A stretch of DNA of 64,000 nucleotides from an uncultured Clostridia bacterium (GTDB lineage Bacteria; Bacillota; Clostridia; Christensenellales; HGM11417). Made by a program: the position numbers and the translations under genes. The stretch spans positions 123,281 to 187,280 of the forward strand of contig CALVJY010000001.1 in assembly GCA_944332455.1 (NCBI GenBank), given 5' to 3'. This document shows, piece after piece, positions 52,310 through 61,027 of this stretch. The number at the start of each line of letters is the position of its first letter. Position 1 is the stretch's first letter. The notes under the pieces were generated by a model that was not told where the DNA came from, did not search any database, and saw only the letters and a list, made by a program, of their open reading frames with translations.

Positions 52310-52563
52310 CTTTTTTCATCAAATAACTTAAATAAGAGCCAAAGGTTTCCGCTTCCGAAATCGGTCCGACGGGCCGGAAGGAGGGCAAATGCGCCCCGCA
52401 GCCGGTCAAAAAAAATTTTTCGGACCGATCTTTTGCTCCGATCTTTTGCCGAAAGGGCAAAAAGAGGACAAAACCTCGTGGCAACCGGGCCGAAAACTTT
52501 CGGATTCTTCCGTCCATCCCGTTTTGCAAGGTCCTGCCTCCCGCTTTTTCTCCCCGTTTCGGG

Positions 52564-52592
52564 TTGACAATCGGCCCCGGCTCGGGTAAAAT
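52564..52592 (+). promoter_or_regulatory. Promoter of the small three-helix membrane protein
   Basis: TTGACA (52564-52569), 17 bp, TAAAAT (52587-52592), 44 bp before the ATG. Confidence 0.78.
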
Positions 52593-52635
52593 AGAGGGCA
52601 CAATCGGCTGAACGTCCGATCCAAGGAGGTATGTT

Positions 52636-52941
52636 ATGTTCAAACGTTCCGAAAAACTCTTCGACATTCTGGGGGAGATCCTGGCCGTGGTGCTGGTGCT
52701 GGTCTATGCCGTGCTGATCATCGATTCCAATTTCGACTTCATTCCGGACGGCACCTTCATGAATATCCTGCAGATCCTGCGCACCTACGGCTCCCTGGCC
52801 CTGGTCGGCATCGTGGGGCTGGAGGCCATGTCCAAGCGCAATCTGCTGTTCCAGATCATTTTCCTGGCGCTGATCGCCCTCATCGTCGTCTTCCTGTTCT
52901 TCCCCGGGACCTACGAAAGCTTCATCAACATGGTCGGTTGA
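52636..52941 (+). CDS. Small membrane protein with three helices
   Basis: A 101-aa protein of unknown function. The N-terminus is basic/amphipathic (MFKRSEKLFDILG). Hydrophobic helices lie at about 12-30, 50-64 and 70-90. The short loop SNFDFIPDGTFMNIL separates the first two and EAMSKRN the last two. AAGGAGG stands five bases before the ATG, and the promoter is good, so it is very probably real. It stands alone. A strong terminator is found only at 53301, after the hairpin repeats, so the transcript may carry a ~390-nt 3' tail. Confidence 0.82.
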   Translation: MFKRSEKLFDILGEILAVVLVLVYAVLIIDSNFDFIPDGTFMNILQILRTYGSLALVGIVGLEAMSKRNLLFQIIFLALIALIVVFLFFPGTYESFINMVG

Positions 52942-52984
52942 CCGGGCCTTGTTCCAAGCAGTCCGCTCCCCTTCTGGTCCCCAA

Positions 52985-53240
52985 GCCGGAAAGAGCCGCT
53001 TTCTCTTCCGGTAAAGTCGGAAAGATAGGCAAGATCAGTTTTCTTTCCGATAAAAGCCTAAGATCGGCTTTCTTTCGATAAAGGCCGGAAAATAGGCAAG
53101 ATCGGTTTTCTTTCCGGTAAAGCCGGATCGATTTTACCCGCCGACGCCAAGGCCGGGAAAATGGCTTTATCTGCCGATGCCGAGGCCGGGAGACGCCGTT
53201 TTGCCCGGGTAAAATCGGAAAAATCGGTCTTACATGTCCA
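52985..53240. repeat. Imperfect ~39-bp tandem hairpin repeat array
   Basis: Unit starts near 52985, 53016, 53055, 53083 and further degraded units to about 53240. Most units have complementary ends: CCGGAAAGAG/CTCTTCCGG, TCGGAAAG/CTTTCCGA, CCGGAAA/TTTCCGG. The arms change together between units. No gene lies within. Confidence 0.7.
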
Positions 53241-53300
53241 TGCCAAACCTGGCAAAGTCTAATCTCCGCGGAATCCGGCGGTCAGACTTCTGTCACGCGA

Positions 53301-53340
53301 GAGCCCTCCCCAAGCACAAGGCTTGGGGAGGGCTCTTTGT
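53301..53340 (+). terminator. Strong hairpin terminator
   Basis: GAGCCCTCCCCAAGC (53301-53315) pairs perfectly with 53321-53335, followed by TTTGTCTG. The only forward gene upstream is the small membrane protein. From 53341 to 53588 I see nothing else. Confidence 0.7.
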
Positions 53341-53588
53341 CTGAGCTGAATACGCTTCATTTGTCTGGGACGAATACTCCGTTGGAAAAGAGGAGAAAAA
53401 CAAGGCCGTCCTGCCCTTTTTCAAGCGAATCGACCGAACGCCTTGGGCCATAAATTCCCGGCTGTTTCAGATCAAAATCATTCCCGTCAGGCTCTTCGCG
53501 ATAATTTCCGTCAGGCTCTCGCGCGCCTCACTGTCCCGCAGGAACGGCGCAAAAGAGGAAGTGCGGAAGGCCGGAGCGGGCGGCCCGC

Positions 53589-54446
53589 TCACCTCCGGTC
53601 CGGGCGCACGAAGGGCGGCAAGACCCCCTCCTCGGTCAGCCCGCCGTAAAGATCGGGCCGGCGGTAGGCGTTTCCGTGCGCCTCGGCGCTGCGGTAGGCC
53701 CGCATCTGCCCGAGGGGAAAATCCGCCAGAAAGATCCCTTCGCCCTCTCCCGCCTCCACGATCAGGGTATCCCGGGAGCCGGGCTCTCCCTCCCGGTAGG
53801 CCATGCCGTCAAAGGCCGAGGAGTGGCCGTTGCAGTCGGGATGGGGAAAGGCATAGTTGGCCGTGGCCAGCCCCATCATGTTCTCGAAGGCCCGGGTCCG
53901 GAGCTGGGAGAGGCGGTTGATCTCCATGGGGCAGGCGTTGGGCACCAGCACCACCTCCGCCCCCTGAAGCATCAGCAGGCGGGCGCTCTCGGGGAACTCC
54001 CGGTCGAAACAGATCATGGCGCCCACCCGGACCGGACCCTCGGCCGTGTCGAGGTCAGCCGTAAAAAAGCCCTCTCCCCGGGTCAGCACCCTTTCCTCGC
54101 CGAAATCGCAGGTGTGCACCTTGGCATAGTGCAGCACCTCCCGGCCCCGGCGGTCGAACAGGATCACCGAGTTCTTCAGCGCCGGGCCGTCCGCCTCCAG
54201 AAAGGTGACGGCAACGGCCATGCCGAGCTCTTCGGCCAGCTTCCGATGGGCGGTCACAAAGGGACCGTCGGCCGGGACCGCCCGGGCGCGGATGTCGGAG
54301 AGGCTGCCGCTCAGGTCGTAGCCGCAGTTCCACATTTCGGGGAACAGAGCCAGATCGGCCCCGCAGGATCGAGCCTGCCGGCAGAACGCCAGGCCCTTCT
54401 CCAGATTATGATCTCCGCCGGTCATCTGCAGCAGCGCCACCTTCAT
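53589..54446 (-). CDS. Carbon-nitrogen hydrolase (nitrilase superfamily)
   Basis: A 285-aa hydrolase of amide or nitrile bonds. The Glu-Lys-Cys triad is visible: FPEMWNCGYD (Glu), VLHYAKVHTCDF (Lys), and VGAMICFDREFPE (Cys). Length is typical for the N-carbamoyl/omega-amidase-like branches. The ATG at 54446 overlaps the stop of the upstream GNAT gene in an ATGA, so the two are translationally coupled. A longer open frame upstream belongs to the wrong phase of the GNAT gene. Substrate unknown. Confidence 0.9.
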   Translation of the reverse strand: MKVALLQMTGGDHNLEKGLAFCRQARSCGADLALFPEMWNCGYDLSGSLSDIRARAVPADGPFVTAHRKLAEELGMAVAVTFLEADGPALKNSVILFDRRGREVLHYAKVHTCDFGEERVLTRGEGFFTADLDTAEGPVRVGAMICFDREFPESARLLMLQGAEVVLVPNACPMEINRLSQLRTRAFENMMGLATANYAFPHPDCNGHSSAFDGMAYREGEPGSRDTLIVEAGEGEGIFLADFPLGQMRAYRSAEAHGNAYRRPDLYGGLTEEGVLPPFVRPDRR

Positions 54447-54955
54447 ATTTGTTCCTCCCCGGGCAGATCCAGGTAAAAGCGGATGTCCTTTTTCCCCTCC
54501 TGCGGCGTCCCCCGATAGCCCATGGTGTCCAGCCCGCCGATGACAAAGCCGCAGGCCAGGTAGAACAGACAGGCGTCCAGGTTGTTGTCCTGACAGATCG
54601 TCCGGATCCCCCGATAGCCCCGCTCCTTCGCGGCGGCGACGGCGGCCTCGATCAGCCGCCTTCCCACCCCTTTGCCCCGGCAGTCCCGGTTCACTTTGAG
54701 GTCGTGCAGGTACATATAGCGGAAAAAGTCGTCCCGGAGAACGGCCAGCCCCAGGCATTGTTCCCCTTCAAAGGCCGCCAGGGCCAGCGAACCTTCCGGA
54801 ATGGGCTCTTCCGGAAAGGTCATCTCCGTCCGCCCGGTCAGCTCCTCCCGCCAGTGCCAGGCTCCGTCAAAGGTGACGGCCAGCCTCCCCCGGATCTCAA
54901 AGGGCTGATTGGCCAGGGAAAAAGAGGCATCCACCCTTTCAATGCGAATACTCAT
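54443..54955 (-). CDS. GNAT acetyltransferase, streptothricin-acetyltransferase-like
   Basis: A 170-aa GNAT protein. The acetyl-CoA motif A reads YLHDLKVNRDCRGKGVGRRLIEAAVAAAKERG (about 92-123), with RGKGVG as the pyrophosphate loop. QDNNLDACLFYLACGFVIGGLDTMGY matches the C-terminal layout of Sat-type streptothricin acetyltransferases, as does the N-terminal NQPFEIRGRLAVTFDGAWHW. It could acetylate streptothricin-like lysine side chains or an unrelated amine; similarity alone does not prove resistance. Coupled to the nitrilase gene by ATGA. Confidence 0.82.
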   Translation of the reverse strand: MSIRIERVDASFSLANQPFEIRGRLAVTFDGAWHWREELTGRTEMTFPEEPIPEGSLALAAFEGEQCLGLAVLRDDFFRYMYLHDLKVNRDCRGKGVGRRLIEAAVAAAKERGYRGIRTICQDNNLDACLFYLACGFVIGGLDTMGYRGTPQEGKKDIRFYLDLPGEEQI

Positions 54956-55054
54956 AAAAACTCCTTACTCCGCATCCTGATGAGAAATGCGAAATCGCCT
55001 CACCCTCGGATAACCTCTTTTCTGCCCTGAAAGATCCTGTCAGTCAAACAGAGA

Positions 55055-56035
55055 TCATTCCCACTCGATGGTGCCGCAGGGCTTGGGGGTCAGGTCGTAC
55101 AGCACGCGGTTGACGCCGGGGACCTCTTTGGTGATGCGGTCGGTGATGTGCTGGAGCAGCGGGAAGGGGACGTCCTCCACCGTGGCCGTCATGGCGTCTA
55201 CCGTGTTGACCGCCCGCAGGATGACGGGGTACTCGAAGCAGCGCTTGTTATCCTTGACGCCCACCGACTTGAAGTCCGGCACCACGGTAAAGTACTGCCA
55301 CACCTTGCCTTCCAGGCCGTTTTTGGCGAACTCTTCGCGCAGGATGGCGTCGGATTCCCGCACGCACTCCAGCCGGTCGCGGGTGATGGCGCCCAGACAG
55401 CGCACCCCGAGGCCGGGGCCGGGGAAGGGCTGGCGGTAGACCATGCCGTCGGGCAGGCCCAGCGTCTTGCCGACCACCCGGACCTCGTCCTTGAAGAGGA
55501 ATTTTAAGGGCTCGACCAGCTCGAACTTGAGGTCCTCGGGCAGGCCGCCCACGTTGTGATGGGCCTTGACCGGGCCGCTCTCCAGGATGTCGGGATAGAT
55601 GGTGCCCTGCGCCAGGAACTCGATCCCCTCCTGCTTGCGGGCCTCCTCTTCAAAGACCCGGATGAACTCGGCCCCGATGATCTTGCGCTTCTGCTCGGGA
55701 TCGGCCACCCCGGCCAGCTTGTCCAGGAAGCGGTCGACCGCGTCCACATAGATCAGGTTGGCGTCCATCTGATGGCGGAAGACCTCGATGACCTGCTCGG
55801 GTTCGCCCTTGCGGAGCAGACCGTGGTTGACGTGCACGCAGACCAGGTTTTTGCCGATGGCCCGGATAAGCAGGGCGGCCACCACCGAGGAGTCCACCCC
55901 GCCGGACAGCGCCAGCAGCACTTTTTTGTCTCCGACCTGCTTGCGGACGGCCTCCACCTGCTCGGCGATAAAGGCCTCGGCCAGCGCCGCGGTGTTGATT
56001 CGGGCCATGTTTTCCGGCCGCTTGTTCTGTTCCAT
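55055..56035 (-). CDS. GMP synthase ATP-pyrophosphatase subunit without glutaminase domain
   Basis: A 326-aa protein matching only the C-terminal two-thirds of GuaA. The PP-loop [20 protein letters not shown] is near residue 45, [11 protein letters not shown] follows, then [39 protein letters not shown] and the ending KPCGTIEWE. There is no class I glutaminase domain, and none is encoded next to it. GGAGG precedes the ATG at 56035. The open frame continues upstream into the GNAT sequence without a stop. A full-length guaA lies 3.3 kb away, so this is a second copy. It may use ammonia, a separate glutaminase, or act on another purine. Confidence 0.88.
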   Translation of the reverse strand: MEQNKRPENMARINTAALAEAFIAEQVEAVRKQVGDKKVLLALSGGVDSSVVAALLIRAIGKNLVCVHVNHGLLRKGEPEQVIEVFRHQMDANLIYVDAVDRFLDKLAGVADPEQKRKIIGAEFIRVFEEEARKQEGIEFLAQGTIYPDILESGPVKAHHNVGGLPEDLKFELVEPLKFLFKDEVRVVGKTLGLPDGMVYRQPFPGPGLGVRCLGAITRDRLECVRESDAILREEFAKNGLEGKVWQYFTVVPDFKSVGVKDNKRCFEYPVILRAVNTVDAMTATVEDVPFPLLQHITDRITKEVPGVNRVLYDLTPKPCGTIEWE

Positions 56036-56697
56036 CTCGTTACCTCCGATATGATTGAAAATATTTTGTCTTTGATGTGTCTCGCCGCGGGAACTCCCCT
56101 TCTGCCTGTCGGGGGCGGCTCCCTCTCCGGGATCCCTTTGAAAATCTTCCCGCAGCAGGATGTATTTCAAGCCGGGGATCTTTTTTTGCAGTTGTCTGGC
56201 GAAGTACTCCTCCTGTCTGACGAGGCGGAACCCGCACTTTTCGATGACCCTTTCGGACTGCCTGTTGCCGGCAAAATGGCCGACGGTCACGGCGTCCAGG
56301 GAACAGCGTTCAAAACAGAACGCCAGCACGGCTCTGACCGCTTCCGGCATCAGTCCCCGCCCCCAGCGGTCCTTGGCCAGCACATAGCCGATCTCCTTGG
56401 CCCGAAGCCCCCGGTAAGCCGGATCCTCCTCGGTCCAGGACGGGTGAAGCCCCAGCGAGCCTATGACCCTTCCGGTCTCCCTGTCGGCCAGCGCAAATAC
56501 GTTTTTTCGGATATAAAAATTTTTAAAATGGCCTCGGAGTCCGCCGGCGACTCGTGGTGCCGCCAGCCCGCCATCTCTCCGACGCCCTCCACCGAGGCAT
56601 AGGCGTACAGATCGGCCAGATCCTCCGGCCTCCAGGGCCGCAGCACCAGCCGCGCCGTCCGGATCTCGACCTGCGAAACATCGATGGGAACGTCCAT
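56036..56697 (-). pseudogene. RimJ/RimL-type GNAT acetyltransferase, frameshifted
   Basis: The ATG at 56697 (after TGGAGG) opens [20 protein letters not shown] and the first half of a GNAT domain, which stops at 56461. The rest, [37 protein letters not shown] and [20 protein letters not shown], continues in another frame. The two halves join at a run of six A's (T's at 56501-56506) if the ribosome moves back one base or a base is missing. The second half runs in frame into the GMP synthase gene. Sequencing error, true mutation or frameshifting are all possible. Confidence 0.75.
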
Positions 56698-56761
56698 AAA
56701 ACCTCCATGACCCTGCGGTTCTGCACGCAGTCAGAAAGGATCCTGCCCGTCTGGCCGCAGC

Positions 56762-57280
56762 TCAGTCCTTCAGAAAGGCCGCCGCAGGACGATCGGCCGT
56801 CCGCCGCAGCCGGTCCAGATATTCCGCCGCCCGCGCCTCCAGCACTTCTCCGCGTTCCAGGCCGAAGCGCAGGACCAGGGCGGTCAGCTCGTAGATCGGA
56901 AGCCCCAGCGCGTGCCCCCTGGCATGAACGGTACTGCAGCCCTGGGCCACCGCATGGCAAAGAGCCGCATTCTCCCGGTCCGTCTCCCGGGCCGCCGCGT
57001 GGCAGGCCAGGATCAGCGGGCGGACCGCCGGCATGCGGAGCGCACCGGCCGCCCAGGCGCGGGAGGCCGCCACGGCTGCGGCAGGACGCCCCTCTTCGGG
57101 CATTCGCGCCTTCAGTTCCCCGGCGATCTCTTCGGCCAGGTCCAGCGCCCAAAAGGCCGTTCTGCGGCGGCCGCACCCTTCCAGCTCCGCCGCCAGCGGG
57201 GCCAGAAGCAGACTTTTTTTCTCGAACAGCAGGGCATTGCCCCGGCGAAGCCGGGCCGCCGCCTCCTCCTGCCAGGTCAT
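56762..57280 (-). CDS. Imm5-like putative immunity protein
   Basis: A 172-aa all-helical protein. The pattern RRRTAFWALDLAEEIAGEL, AAAVAASRAWAAGALRM, LILACHAAARETDRENAALC and GCSTVHARGHALGLPIYEL matches the conserved Ala/His-rich helices of the putative-immunity (Imm5-like) family. Such proteins are often found near toxins but also alone in Firmicutes. No toxin is adjacent. GGGAGG precedes the ATG. It sits among unrelated small metabolic genes in one direction, 64 bp before the GNAT gene. The immunity function is a family-level inference. Confidence 0.75.
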   Translation of the reverse strand: MTWQEEAAARLRRGNALLFEKKSLLLAPLAAELEGCGRRRTAFWALDLAEEIAGELKARMPEEGRPAAAVAASRAWAAGALRMPAVRPLILACHAAARETDRENAALCHAVAQGCSTVHARGHALGLPIYELTALVLRFGLERGEVLEARAAEYLDRLRRTADRPAAAFLKD

Positions 57281-57319
57281 GGCGCCTCCCTGTTTCCTAA
57301 CTTCCGGTCCCGCTTTCCG

Positions 57320-58075
57320 TCAGATCCGGACAGAGAAATTCTCGAAATCATAGAGTCCCGGCCTCATGCCGCCCTCCGCCAGCCGGTCAAAGGCCTCCGC
57401 CGCCCGCCGGGGCAGATCGAGGGGCACCTTCAGCGTGCGGTGACCGGGAAAGATCCGGCCGACCTCCAGCGCCCGCACCCGGTGCAGAGAGGCGCGAAAA
57501 GCCCAAGGATCGGTGGTCGGATAGAAGGCGTCCAGCCGTCCGCAGTAGAGCAGATCGCCGGAAAAGAGATACCCCCGCTCCGCCTCGTAAAAACAGCAAT
57601 GGCCCGGGGAATGTCCGGGCGTGTGCAGCACGATCAGAGCCCGGCCGCCCAGATCCAGCCGCTCTCCGTCCCGAAGGAGGCGGGCCGGCTTTCCCCGGAA
57701 GGGACGGTAATTTTTCGGATCAAAGCCGGGCGGAAAAGCGCAGGGCTCCCGGGTCAGGCTCTGCCGGACCTGCTCGTCCGGGAGCGGAAAGGCGGAACTC
57801 AGCCAGCTCTCCTCCGCCCCGTGCACGGCAAAGTCGGGAAACTGCCGCAGACCGCCGATGTGATCCCAATGGGCGTGGGTGAGCGCCACGGAAAGGGGCA
57901 GATCGGTCAGCCGGACGACGGCGGCCCGCAGGTCGGCCACGCCCAGCCCCGCGTCCAGGAGCAGGGCGCGCTCTTTTCCCCGCAGCAGGTAGCAGTGCGG
58001 CTGCTCCCAGTGGCGGGGTTCGCTGACGGCAAAGGTATCTCCGTCCAGCTGTTCTGTCACAAACCAGTCTTCCAC
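57320..58075 (-). CDS. MBL-fold metallo-hydrolase
   Basis: A 251-aa metallo-beta-lactamase-fold hydrolase. The metal motif HAHWDH is at residues 67-72. Further ligands are in LHTPGHSPGHCCFYE, LFSGDLLYCG and the terminal IFPGHRTLKVP. It resembles glyoxalase II-like or generic MBL enzymes, and the substrate is unclear. A GTG at 58075 stands seven bases after GGGAGG and is preferred to the ATG at 58114, which has no site. Same direction as the Imm5-like gene, 39 bp before it. Confidence 0.85.
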   Translation of the reverse strand: MEDWFVTEQLDGDTFAVSEPRHWEQPHCYLLRGKERALLLDAGLGVADLRAAVVRLTDLPLSVALTHAHWDHIGGLRQFPDFAVHGAEESWLSSAFPLPDEQVRQSLTREPCAFPPGFDPKNYRPFRGKPARLLRDGERLDLGGRALIVLHTPGHSPGHCCFYEAERGYLFSGDLLYCGRLDAFYPTTDPWAFRASLHRVRALEVGRIFPGHRTLKVPLDLPRRAAEAFDRLAEGGMRPGLYDFENFSVRI

Positions 58076-58194
58076 CTGACGCCTCCCGGCCCTCCTGTTG
58101 GCCCCTTGGCACACGGCAGGCCGCCCTCCGGCCGCAGAGCGGGCACAAACTGCCGGAAGGACGCCTTCGCCGCTCCTTCAACCTCTCTGTCTTT

Positions 58195-58446
58195 TCAGCC
58201 GTGCAGGCCCCGGGTCTGCCGGTCCATGTCCTCCACGACGATGTCGTAGATCTCGCCCAGGGTGGCGCAGTACTCCAGCACCTTCCAGGGCTCGTTGGTG
58301 TGGAAGTGGATCTTGATCAGCTCCTTATCCCCCACGGCCAGCAGACAGTCGCCCTCGAAGTGCTCGTTGAAATAGGCGCTGATCTTATCCTCGTCGAGGT
58401 CGGTCCCCTCGATCAGCAGCTGGGTGTCATAGCGGTAATCCAACAT
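58195..58446 (-). CDS. Small DAK/YloV C-terminal-like protein
   Basis: An 83-aa protein. The sequence MLDYRYDTQLLIEGTDLDED, FEGDCLLAVGDKELIKIHFH and TNEPWKVLEYCATLGEIYDI matches the small stand-alone proteins of Clostridia named after the C-terminal domain of the YloV/FakA (dihydroxyacetone-kinase-like) family. FakA phosphorylates fatty acids bound to DegV-type FakB proteins, so a lipid-linked role is conceivable. This protein alone lacks the kinase domain. AAGGAG lies eight bases before the ATG at 58446. An in-frame ATG at 58506 has no site. Confidence 0.82.
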   Translation of the reverse strand: MLDYRYDTQLLIEGTDLDEDKISAYFNEHFEGDCLLAVGDKELIKIHFHTNEPWKVLEYCATLGEIYDIVVEDMDRQTRGLHG

Positions 58447-58570
58447 GGTTCGTTCTCCTTCTCCGGCCACGGCCGGTTTATTCCCCGGATAAAATTCCCC
58501 GCTCATGGTCCAAAACTTTGCTTACAACGTAAAGGGGCACACCTCGAAGCATACCACGGCTGAAAAAGGG

Positions 58571-59372
58571 TGGTGCCTGAGGCACCATGCAAGTACGCCC
58601 ACACGAAACAAATTGAAGAGCAAACTTTTTATTCCCTGCACTTGCCCTTGGAAGGGAAAAAACACGGCAGAGCTTTGTTGAAAGAAAACCTGTTGCAGGA
58701 AAAAGAACCGGGTTTTCCTTTCAGACAGCGTGGGCGTTCTCGCCCGGCGGCGCTGCCGGGTGCCACAGGCACCTTTTTGTACGCCCTGGCCAAATATTGT
58801 TCTTTTCGTTTAAAGTTCGTCCTCGCAGCAAAACTCTTAACAAAAGCGAGACTTTGCGCTTGGTCGGAAGTTTAATCTGTTTCCGCAAAACGGCGGACAT
58901 GCGCCGACGTTTTGCACGATCGTGGCTTTGCGGTGAGCAAAGCCACGGGCGAAAAAGGGTGAATCAAAAGGCAAGGCCTTTTGAGAGGGGAAAACGTTGC
59001 AGAGCTTTGCCAAAAGAAAACCTGTTGCAGGAAAAACAATCGGGTTTTCCTTTCAGACAGCGTGGGCATTCTCGCCCGGCGGCGCTGCCGCCTTGTCCCC
59101 TCAAGTCCGGCTCATTTTCCGCCATCGGCGGAAAATGACGTCTGGCCGGAAGTTTAATCTGTTTTCGCAAAACGGCGGACATGCGCCGACGTTTTGCACG
59201 ATCGTGGCTTTGCGGTGAGCAAAGCCACGGGCGGAAAGAGGTGAATCAAAAGGCAACGCCTTTTGAGAGGGGAAAAACGTTGCAGAGCTTTGCCAAAGGC
59301 AAAGTGAACAACGGTTGTCCCCTCAAGTCCGGCCAAAATTCCGCACAGCGGAATTTTGCGTCTGGCCGGGGA
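58571..59372. repeat. Three-unit hairpin-rich repeat array
   Basis: About 800 bp without a gene. Bases 58868-59010 and 59149-59293 are nearly identical over about 140 bp. A second sub-element is shared by 58677-58757 and 59008-59092. GTGGCTTTGC-ggtga-GCAAAGCCAC, TCAAAAGG/CCTTTTGA and other perfect stems recur. The stem between units differs in sequence but stays paired: CATTTTCCGCC/GGCGGAAAATG at 59111-59135 and AAAATTCCGC/GCGGAATTTT at 59333-59355. A palindrome TGGTGCCTGAGGCACCA marks the left side. Confidence 0.8.
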
Positions 59373-60908
59373 TTATTCCCACTCAATGGTTGCGGGGGGC
59401 TTGCTGGTGATGTCGTAGACGATGCGGTTGACGTGCCGGACCTCGTTGACGATGCGGCTGCTGATCCTTTCCAGCACCTCGAAAGGGACGCGGGCCCAGT
59501 CGGCGGTCATGCCGTCCACGCTGGTCACCCCGCGCAGGGCCACGGTGTAGTCATAGGTCCGCTCGTCCCCCATCACGCCCACGCTGCGCAGATCGGTCAG
59601 CACCGCGAAGTACTGCCAGATCTCCCGGTCCAGCCCGGCCCTGGCGATCTCGTCCCGGAAGATGAAGTCGGCCTCCCTCAGAATGGCCAGCTTTTCGGCG
59701 GTGACGGCGCCGATCACCCGGATGGCGAGGCCGGGTCCGGGGAAGGGCTGCCGCATGACAATGGAGGCCGGAAGCCCCAGCTCGAAGCCTACCCGCCGCA
59801 CTTCGTCCTTGAACAGGTCCCGCAGGGGCTCCACGATCTCCTTGAAGTCCACCACCGAGGGCAGGCCGCCCACGTTGTGATGGCTCTTGATGGTGGCCGA
59901 TCCCCCCAGCCCGCTCTCGATGACGTCGGGATAGATGGTCCCCTGCACCAGAAAATCCACGGCGCCGATCTTTTTGGCCTCCTCCTCGAAGACCTGGATG
60001 AAGGCCGCGCCGATGATCTTGCGCTTTTTCTCGGGCTCGGACACCCCGGCCAGCTCGGCCAGGAACCTTTGGGAGGCGTCGACCTTGATCAGGTTCATAC
60101 CCTGCTCGTCCCGGAACACCCGGACCACTTCCTCGGCCTCGTCTTTGCGCAGCAGGCCGTGATCGACGAAGATGCAGGTCAGGTTTTCCCCGCAGGCCCG
60201 GTGCACCAGCGCGGCGGCCACGGCCGAGTCCACCCCGCCCGACAGCGCGCACAGCACCTTTTTGCCGGCCAGCTTGGCCTTCAGTTTTTCCACGGTCTCC
60301 CGGGCGAACCCGGACATGGTCCAGTCCCCCTTCAGCCCGCAGATCAGGTAGAGGAAGTTGTGCAAAATCTTTTCCCCGCACTCGGTGTGCATGACCTCGG
60401 GGTGGAACTGCACCCCGTAGATCTTCCGGGCGGGATCCTCGAAGGCGGCCGCCGGACAGGTGTCGGTGACGGCCGAGACCGAAAAGCCCGCCGGCAGAGC
60501 CTCCACCCGGTCGGTGTGGCTCATCCAGCACGCCGACTTTTGCGGCACGCCTTCGAACAGCAGGCTGCTCCCCCTGCGGATCAGCTCCTGCCGGCCGTAT
60601 TCCCGCACCTGGGAACTTTTGACGGTCCCCCCCAGGGTGAAGGCGATCAGCTGACAGCCGTAGCAGATGCCCAGCACCGGCACCCCCAGGGAAAACAGGG
60701 CGGGATCGATCTTGGGCGAACCCTCCTCGAACACGCTGTTGGGGCCGCCGGTGAAGATGATGCCCGCCGGCTTCATGGCCCGGATGCGGTCCATCCCCAC
60801 CGTGCAGGGCAGCATTTCGCAGTAGACGTTGTGCTCCCGCACCCTGCGCGCGATCAGCTGGTTGTACTGTCCTCCGAAGTCCAGCACGAGTACGGTATCT
60901 CTCGACAT
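59373..60908 (-). CDS. guaA: GMP synthase (glutamine-hydrolysing)
   Basis: A 511-aa bifunctional enzyme converting XMP to GMP with glutamine and ATP. The class I glutaminase domain (1-190) shows [33 protein letters not shown] (nucleophile Cys) and [12 protein letters not shown] (His-x-Glu). The PP-loop is [20 protein letters not shown] near residue 225. [21 protein letters not shown] and the ending KPPATIEWE complete the dimerisation domain. The ATG at 60908 follows GGAGAGG. It is followed directly by the hairpin repeat array. A glutaminase-less relative is encoded at 55055-56035. Confidence 0.97.
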   Translation of the reverse strand: MSRDTVLVLDFGGQYNQLIARRVREHNVYCEMLPCTVGMDRIRAMKPAGIIFTGGPNSVFEEGSPKIDPALFSLGVPVLGICYGCQLIAFTLGGTVKSSQVREYGRQELIRRGSSLLFEGVPQKSACWMSHTDRVEALPAGFSVSAVTDTCPAAAFEDPARKIYGVQFHPEVMHTECGEKILHNFLYLICGLKGDWTMSGFARETVEKLKAKLAGKKVLCALSGGVDSAVAAALVHRACGENLTCIFVDHGLLRKDEAEEVVRVFRDEQGMNLIKVDASQRFLAELAGVSEPEKKRKIIGAAFIQVFEEEAKKIGAVDFLVQGTIYPDVIESGLGGSATIKSHHNVGGLPSVVDFKEIVEPLRDLFKDEVRRVGFELGLPASIVMRQPFPGPGLAIRVIGAVTAEKLAILREADFIFRDEIARAGLDREIWQYFAVLTDLRSVGVMGDERTYDYTVALRGVTSVDGMTADWARVPFEVLERISSRIVNEVRHVNRIVYDITSKPPATIEWE

Positions 60909-60944
60909 GGAAAACCTCTCCACAAAAAAAAGTAGCGTTTTTTA

Positions 60945-60962
60945 ACGTCCCCCTCCGGGGAC
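60945..60962. other. Perfect hairpin in the guaA leader
   Basis: CGTCCCC-ctccGGGG-type stem (reverse strand CGTCCCC, GGAG, GGGGACG), followed by A- and T-rich runs. A second stem, GGCCGGAA/TTCCGGCC, lies near 60971-60997. Possible termination for the upstream gene or a leader structure. It does not match a known purine or guanidine riboswitch that I recognise. Confidence 0.4.
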
Positions 60963-61027
60963 GAACGGCAGGGCCGGAACGGGAACCCATTCCGGCCGGG
61001 TCTTTCAGTTTGAAGTGCGGCCCGCAG

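Noticed and set aside
52985..53240. CRISPR array
   Set aside because: Units are adjacent and variable with no unique spacers between constant repeats, and no cas genes are in the window.
56490..56510. Classical programmed -1 frameshift site in the GNAT gene
   Set aside because: The A6 run is slippery, but the zero-frame codons GAA AAA ACG do not form the X-XXY-YYZ heptamer and no strong downstream stem was seen. Mutation or read error is simpler.
58571..59372. Insertion sequence or MITE
   Set aside because: No transposase frame and no clear terminal inverted repeat with target duplication; a non-coding structured repeat fits better.
60909..61027. Purine riboswitch before guaA
   Set aside because: Stable hairpins exist, but the conserved junction sequences of the guanine/adenine aptamer are not found.
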